This document shows positions 62,155 through 64,000 of a stretch of DNA of 64,000 nucleotides, in pieces (position 1 is the stretch's first letter; each line of letters begins with the position of its first letter). This DNA comes from Piscinibacter sp. HJYY11 (GTDB lineage Bacteria; Pseudomonadota; Gammaproteobacteria; Burkholderiales; Burkholderiaceae_C): positions 4,700,746-4,764,745 of the forward strand of contig NZ_JAERQZ010000001.1 in NCBI RefSeq assembly GCF_016735515.1. The letters run 5' to 3'. The position numbers and the translations under genes are program-made. The notes below the pieces were generated by a model. It worked only from the letters and a program-made list of their open reading frames with translations. It was not told where the DNA came from and searched no databases.

Positions 62155-63057
62155 TCAGAACGCGACCTGCGCCGACACGTAGGCGCCGGTCTGCCGCTTG
62201 TTGACGACACCCGGCACGATCTTGCCGGCATCGACGTAGGCGAGCGTGAGCGAGAAATGCTTGCTCGGCGCCCACGCGATGAACACATCGGCCCAGTCGT
62301 CTTCGTCGAGCGCACCGGCGCCGAGCGCCGTGTTGTCGCGGAAGTTGTCGGGCTTGGCGCGGTACTCGGCGCCGATGGCGAGGTCTCGCCGCAAGAGCCA
62401 CGCAAGCGACACCTCGGGTTGAACGCGGTAGCTGGTGTGGCCGGTGGCACCGAAGCCGAGCAGGCCGTTCTGGTTGGCCTTGGTCGCGCGCAGCGTGCCG
62501 TTGACGAGGATGCCCGGCGCAAGGAAGAGCTTGGTGGCGCTGACGTAGACGTCGGTGCCGCTGTCCTTTACGCCGAAGGCGGTGAGCGTGGGCTGCAGCG
62601 CGCCGGCATCCGACTTCTTGTGCTGTACGCCGATGGCCACCTGCGGCAGCCAGGTGTCGCTGTCGAGCACCGCATCGCCGAACACGCGCAGCTTCACGCC
62701 GACGATGTCCTGCTTGAGCTTGAGGCCCGGCAGACCGAGCGTGGTGCCCACCGGGCCGGTGTCGAAGGATTGTTTCGCGAACGAGACTTCGATCCGGTCG
62801 TCATACGCGACGGCGGCGCCGTAGGCGTTGACCGCGAAGTCCTGCGTCTTCACGCGGGTGGCGAAAGCCGAGCCGCCGAATTCGCCGGCGGTGCCGTAGC
62901 CACCGGTCACCGCCCAGGGCGTGAGGCCGCCGCCGGCCGCGCCCTCGATGTTGCTGACGCCGCCGGTCAGCAGCAGCTTGCCGCCGAAGGCGAAGGCCGA
63001 AGAGCTGGCGCAGGCGAGGGCCAGCGTGGCCAGTGCGAAACGATGGTGTCTGGGCAT
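62155..63057 (-). CDS. DUF3034 family outer-membrane protein
   Basis: A 300-residue protein. The start is the ATG at 63057, preceded by GAGGAGA; an upstream in-frame ATG at 63087 would abut the dinB stop. The signal peptide (about 1-23) is followed by GGKLLLTGGVSNIEGAAGGGLTPW, the DUF3034 hallmark, then many alternating beta strands ending RQTGAYVSAQVAF with a terminal Phe, as in outer-membrane barrels. Function unknown. It heads the DUF3034-globin-cupredoxin group. Confidence 0.87.
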   Translation of the reverse strand: MPRHHRFALATLALACASSSAFAFGGKLLLTGGVSNIEGAAGGGLTPWAVTGGYGTAGEFGGSAFATRVKTQDFAVNAYGAAVAYDDRIEVSFAKQSFDTGPVGTTLGLPGLKLKQDIVGVKLRVFGDAVLDSDTWLPQVAIGVQHKKSDAGALQPTLTAFGVKDSGTDVYVSATKLFLAPGILVNGTLRATKANQNGLLGFGATGHTSYRVQPEVSLAWLLRRDLAIGAEYRAKPDNFRDNTALGAGALDEDDWADVFIAWAPSKHFSLTLAYVDAGKIVPGVVNKRQTGAYVSAQVAF

Positions 63058-63087
63058 CGGGTGTTTCTCCTCATCTCCATGACGCAT

Positions 63088-64000
63088 CTACGCAGCCGAT
63101 GCGTCATCGGATGCATCGAAGGACGCATCGAACAGCGGCAGCGGCGCATGGTAAGCGGGCACTGGCTCTTGTGCCACCGGGGCTTCGGTGGCGTGAGGAT
63201 TGAGCAACTCCGTGAGCTTGGCCAGGTTGCCGGCGCGCACGCCGAGCAGCCGCAGTCGCCGCGTGAGGTCGGCGCGCTTCAAGCACTCGCCGGCGGCGCG
63301 GCGGATGGTCTTCGCGTCCATCGTGTGCGCGGGCAGGGTGAGGTCGCGCGTGACGATCTTGAAATCGTCGAAGCGCAGCTTGATGCCGATGGTCTTGGCG
63401 GCGTAGCCCTTGCGGCTGAGGTCGTCGGCCAGCTCGACGCAGAGGTCGGTGAAGATGGGCGTGAGCACGTGCCGGTCGCGCACCGCGTGCAGGTCGCGCT
63501 CGAAGGTGGTCTCGCGGCTCATTGAGACCGGCTCGCTGTGCGTGACCACCGGCCGGTCGTCGCGGCCATGCGTGGCGGCGTGCAGCCACGCGCCGTAGCT
63601 GCGGCCGAAACGTTCGACGAGGAAGAGGGGGTCGGCCGCGGCGATGTCACCCAGCGTGTGCAGGCCGAGCGCGGCGAGCTTCTCGCTCGACTTGGGGCCG
63701 ATGCCGTTGAGCTTGCGCGCGGCCAGCGGCCAGATGCGCGCGGGGATGTCGTCGTGCGTCAGCAGCGTGAGGCCGTCGGGCTTGTCGAATTCGGAGCAGA
63801 GCTTGGAGAGCAGCTTGTTCGGCGTGATGCCCACCGAGCAGGTGAGGCCGCCGGTCGCTTCGCGCACCGCGTCTTTCAGTTGCTGGCCGATGGCGCGGCC
63901 GCCATCGTCGTGCACGCCCGGCAGGTCGGTCAGGTCGATGTAGATCTCGTCGATGCCGCGGTCTTCCACCAGCGGGGCGATGCGGCGCACCGCGGCCTTG
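63088..64000 (-). CDS. dinB: DNA polymerase IV, C-terminal part (runs off right edge)
   Basis: About 304 codons of a Y-family polymerase, entering from the right edge. Palm residues are seen in RGIDEIYIDLTDLPG (Asp-Glu catalytic pair), then TCSVGITPNKLLSKLCSEFDKPDG, the helix-hairpin-helix KLNGIGPKSSEKLAALGLHTLGD, the little-finger region (about RETTFERDLHA to LRLLGVRAGNL), and a C-terminal PLPLFDASF resembling a beta-clamp binding motif. The N-terminal catalytic Asp lies outside the window. Error-prone translesion synthesis is expected. Confidence 0.93.
   Translation of the reverse strand, partial: KAAVRRIAPLVEDRGIDEIYIDLTDLPGVHDDGGRAIGQQLKDAVREATGGLTCSVGITPNKLLSKLCSEFDKPDGLTLLTHDDIPARIWPLAARKLNGIGPKSSEKLAALGLHTLGDIAAADPLFLVERFGRSYGAWLHAATHGRDDRPVVTHSEPVSMSRETTFERDLHAVRDRHVLTPIFTDLCVELADDLSRKGYAAKTIGIKLRFDDFKIVTRDLTLPAHTMDAKTIRRAAGECLKRADLTRRLRLLGVRAGNLAKLTELLNPHATEAPVAQEPVPAYHAPLPLFDASFDASDDASAA

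Overview
This is a GC-rich chromosomal stretch from a betaproteobacterium, most likely order Burkholderiales in the Rubrivivax/Leptothrix/Piscinibacter neighbourhood. The call rests on gene content and style: DUF3460-scpA beside panB/panC, metG divergent from mrp, a DUF3034 outer-membrane protein, a DUF1841 protein, overlapping ATGA/GTGA stop-start junctions, and -10-like hexamers about 30 bases ahead of many starts. The genus is inference. I see no rRNA, phage, insertion sequence, CRISPR array or origin. Genes cover the window densely, and no stretch over 300 bases lacks one.

Layout. 1-2.6 kb: the start of a GlxA-like regulator, an exported M20 peptidase, a small unknown and a VOC protein, closed by tRNA-Arg(CCU). 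2.7-10.1 kb (minus): a coupled VWA-tamA-tamB operon. 10.2-15.7 kb: a diguanylate cyclase, an exported unknown, GNAT and MoxR genes on the other strand, a cytochrome c4 with a clear terminator, and an HD-GYP protein. 15.8-20 kb: a tight operon of an orphan solute-binding protein, a TauE-like exporter, a FAD oxidase and an NTF2-like protein. 20-25.1 kb: DUF1841, an iron alcohol dehydrogenase, and kefF-kefC coupled to an aspartoacylase-like gene. 25.2-29 kb: ParA-MaoC and a response regulator with a hybrid kinase. 29-37.6 kb (minus): DUF3460-scpA and bioB-panB-panC, a conserved unknown, a SulP transporter whose ribosome binding site lies in a strong RNA stem, and metG. 37.7-44.7 kb: mrp, a lactonase-fold hydrolase, two Mpo1-like genes around a Crp/Fnr regulator, a membrane C13 peptidase, dcd and ypfJ. 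44.7-57 kb: a sugar-acid operon. 57-64 kb: a DsbA-like protein, a LysR/NmrA-type divergent pair, an LldD-like oxidase, a cupredoxin/secreted globin/DUF3034 group, and the C-terminal part of dinB.

The most notable system is the operon at 44739-57018. A divergent FCD-type GntR regulator faces a three-gene sugar ABC transporter, an aldo-keto sugar dehydrogenase, a cog3618 lactonase, a mutarotase, an L-galactonate 5-dehydrogenase-like enzyme, a tagaturonate reductase-like enzyme, an altronate dehydratase-like enzyme, a 2-keto-3-deoxygluconate kinase and a 2-keto-3-deoxy-L-fuconate dehydrogenase-like SDR. Read in order, it could take L-galactose through L-galactonate, D-tagaturonate and D-altronate to KDPG. 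The same first enzymes plus the SDR could handle L-fucose, which is 6-deoxy-L-galactose. A dual L-galactose/L-fucose locus is my inference from family assignments made by eye; no database search was run.
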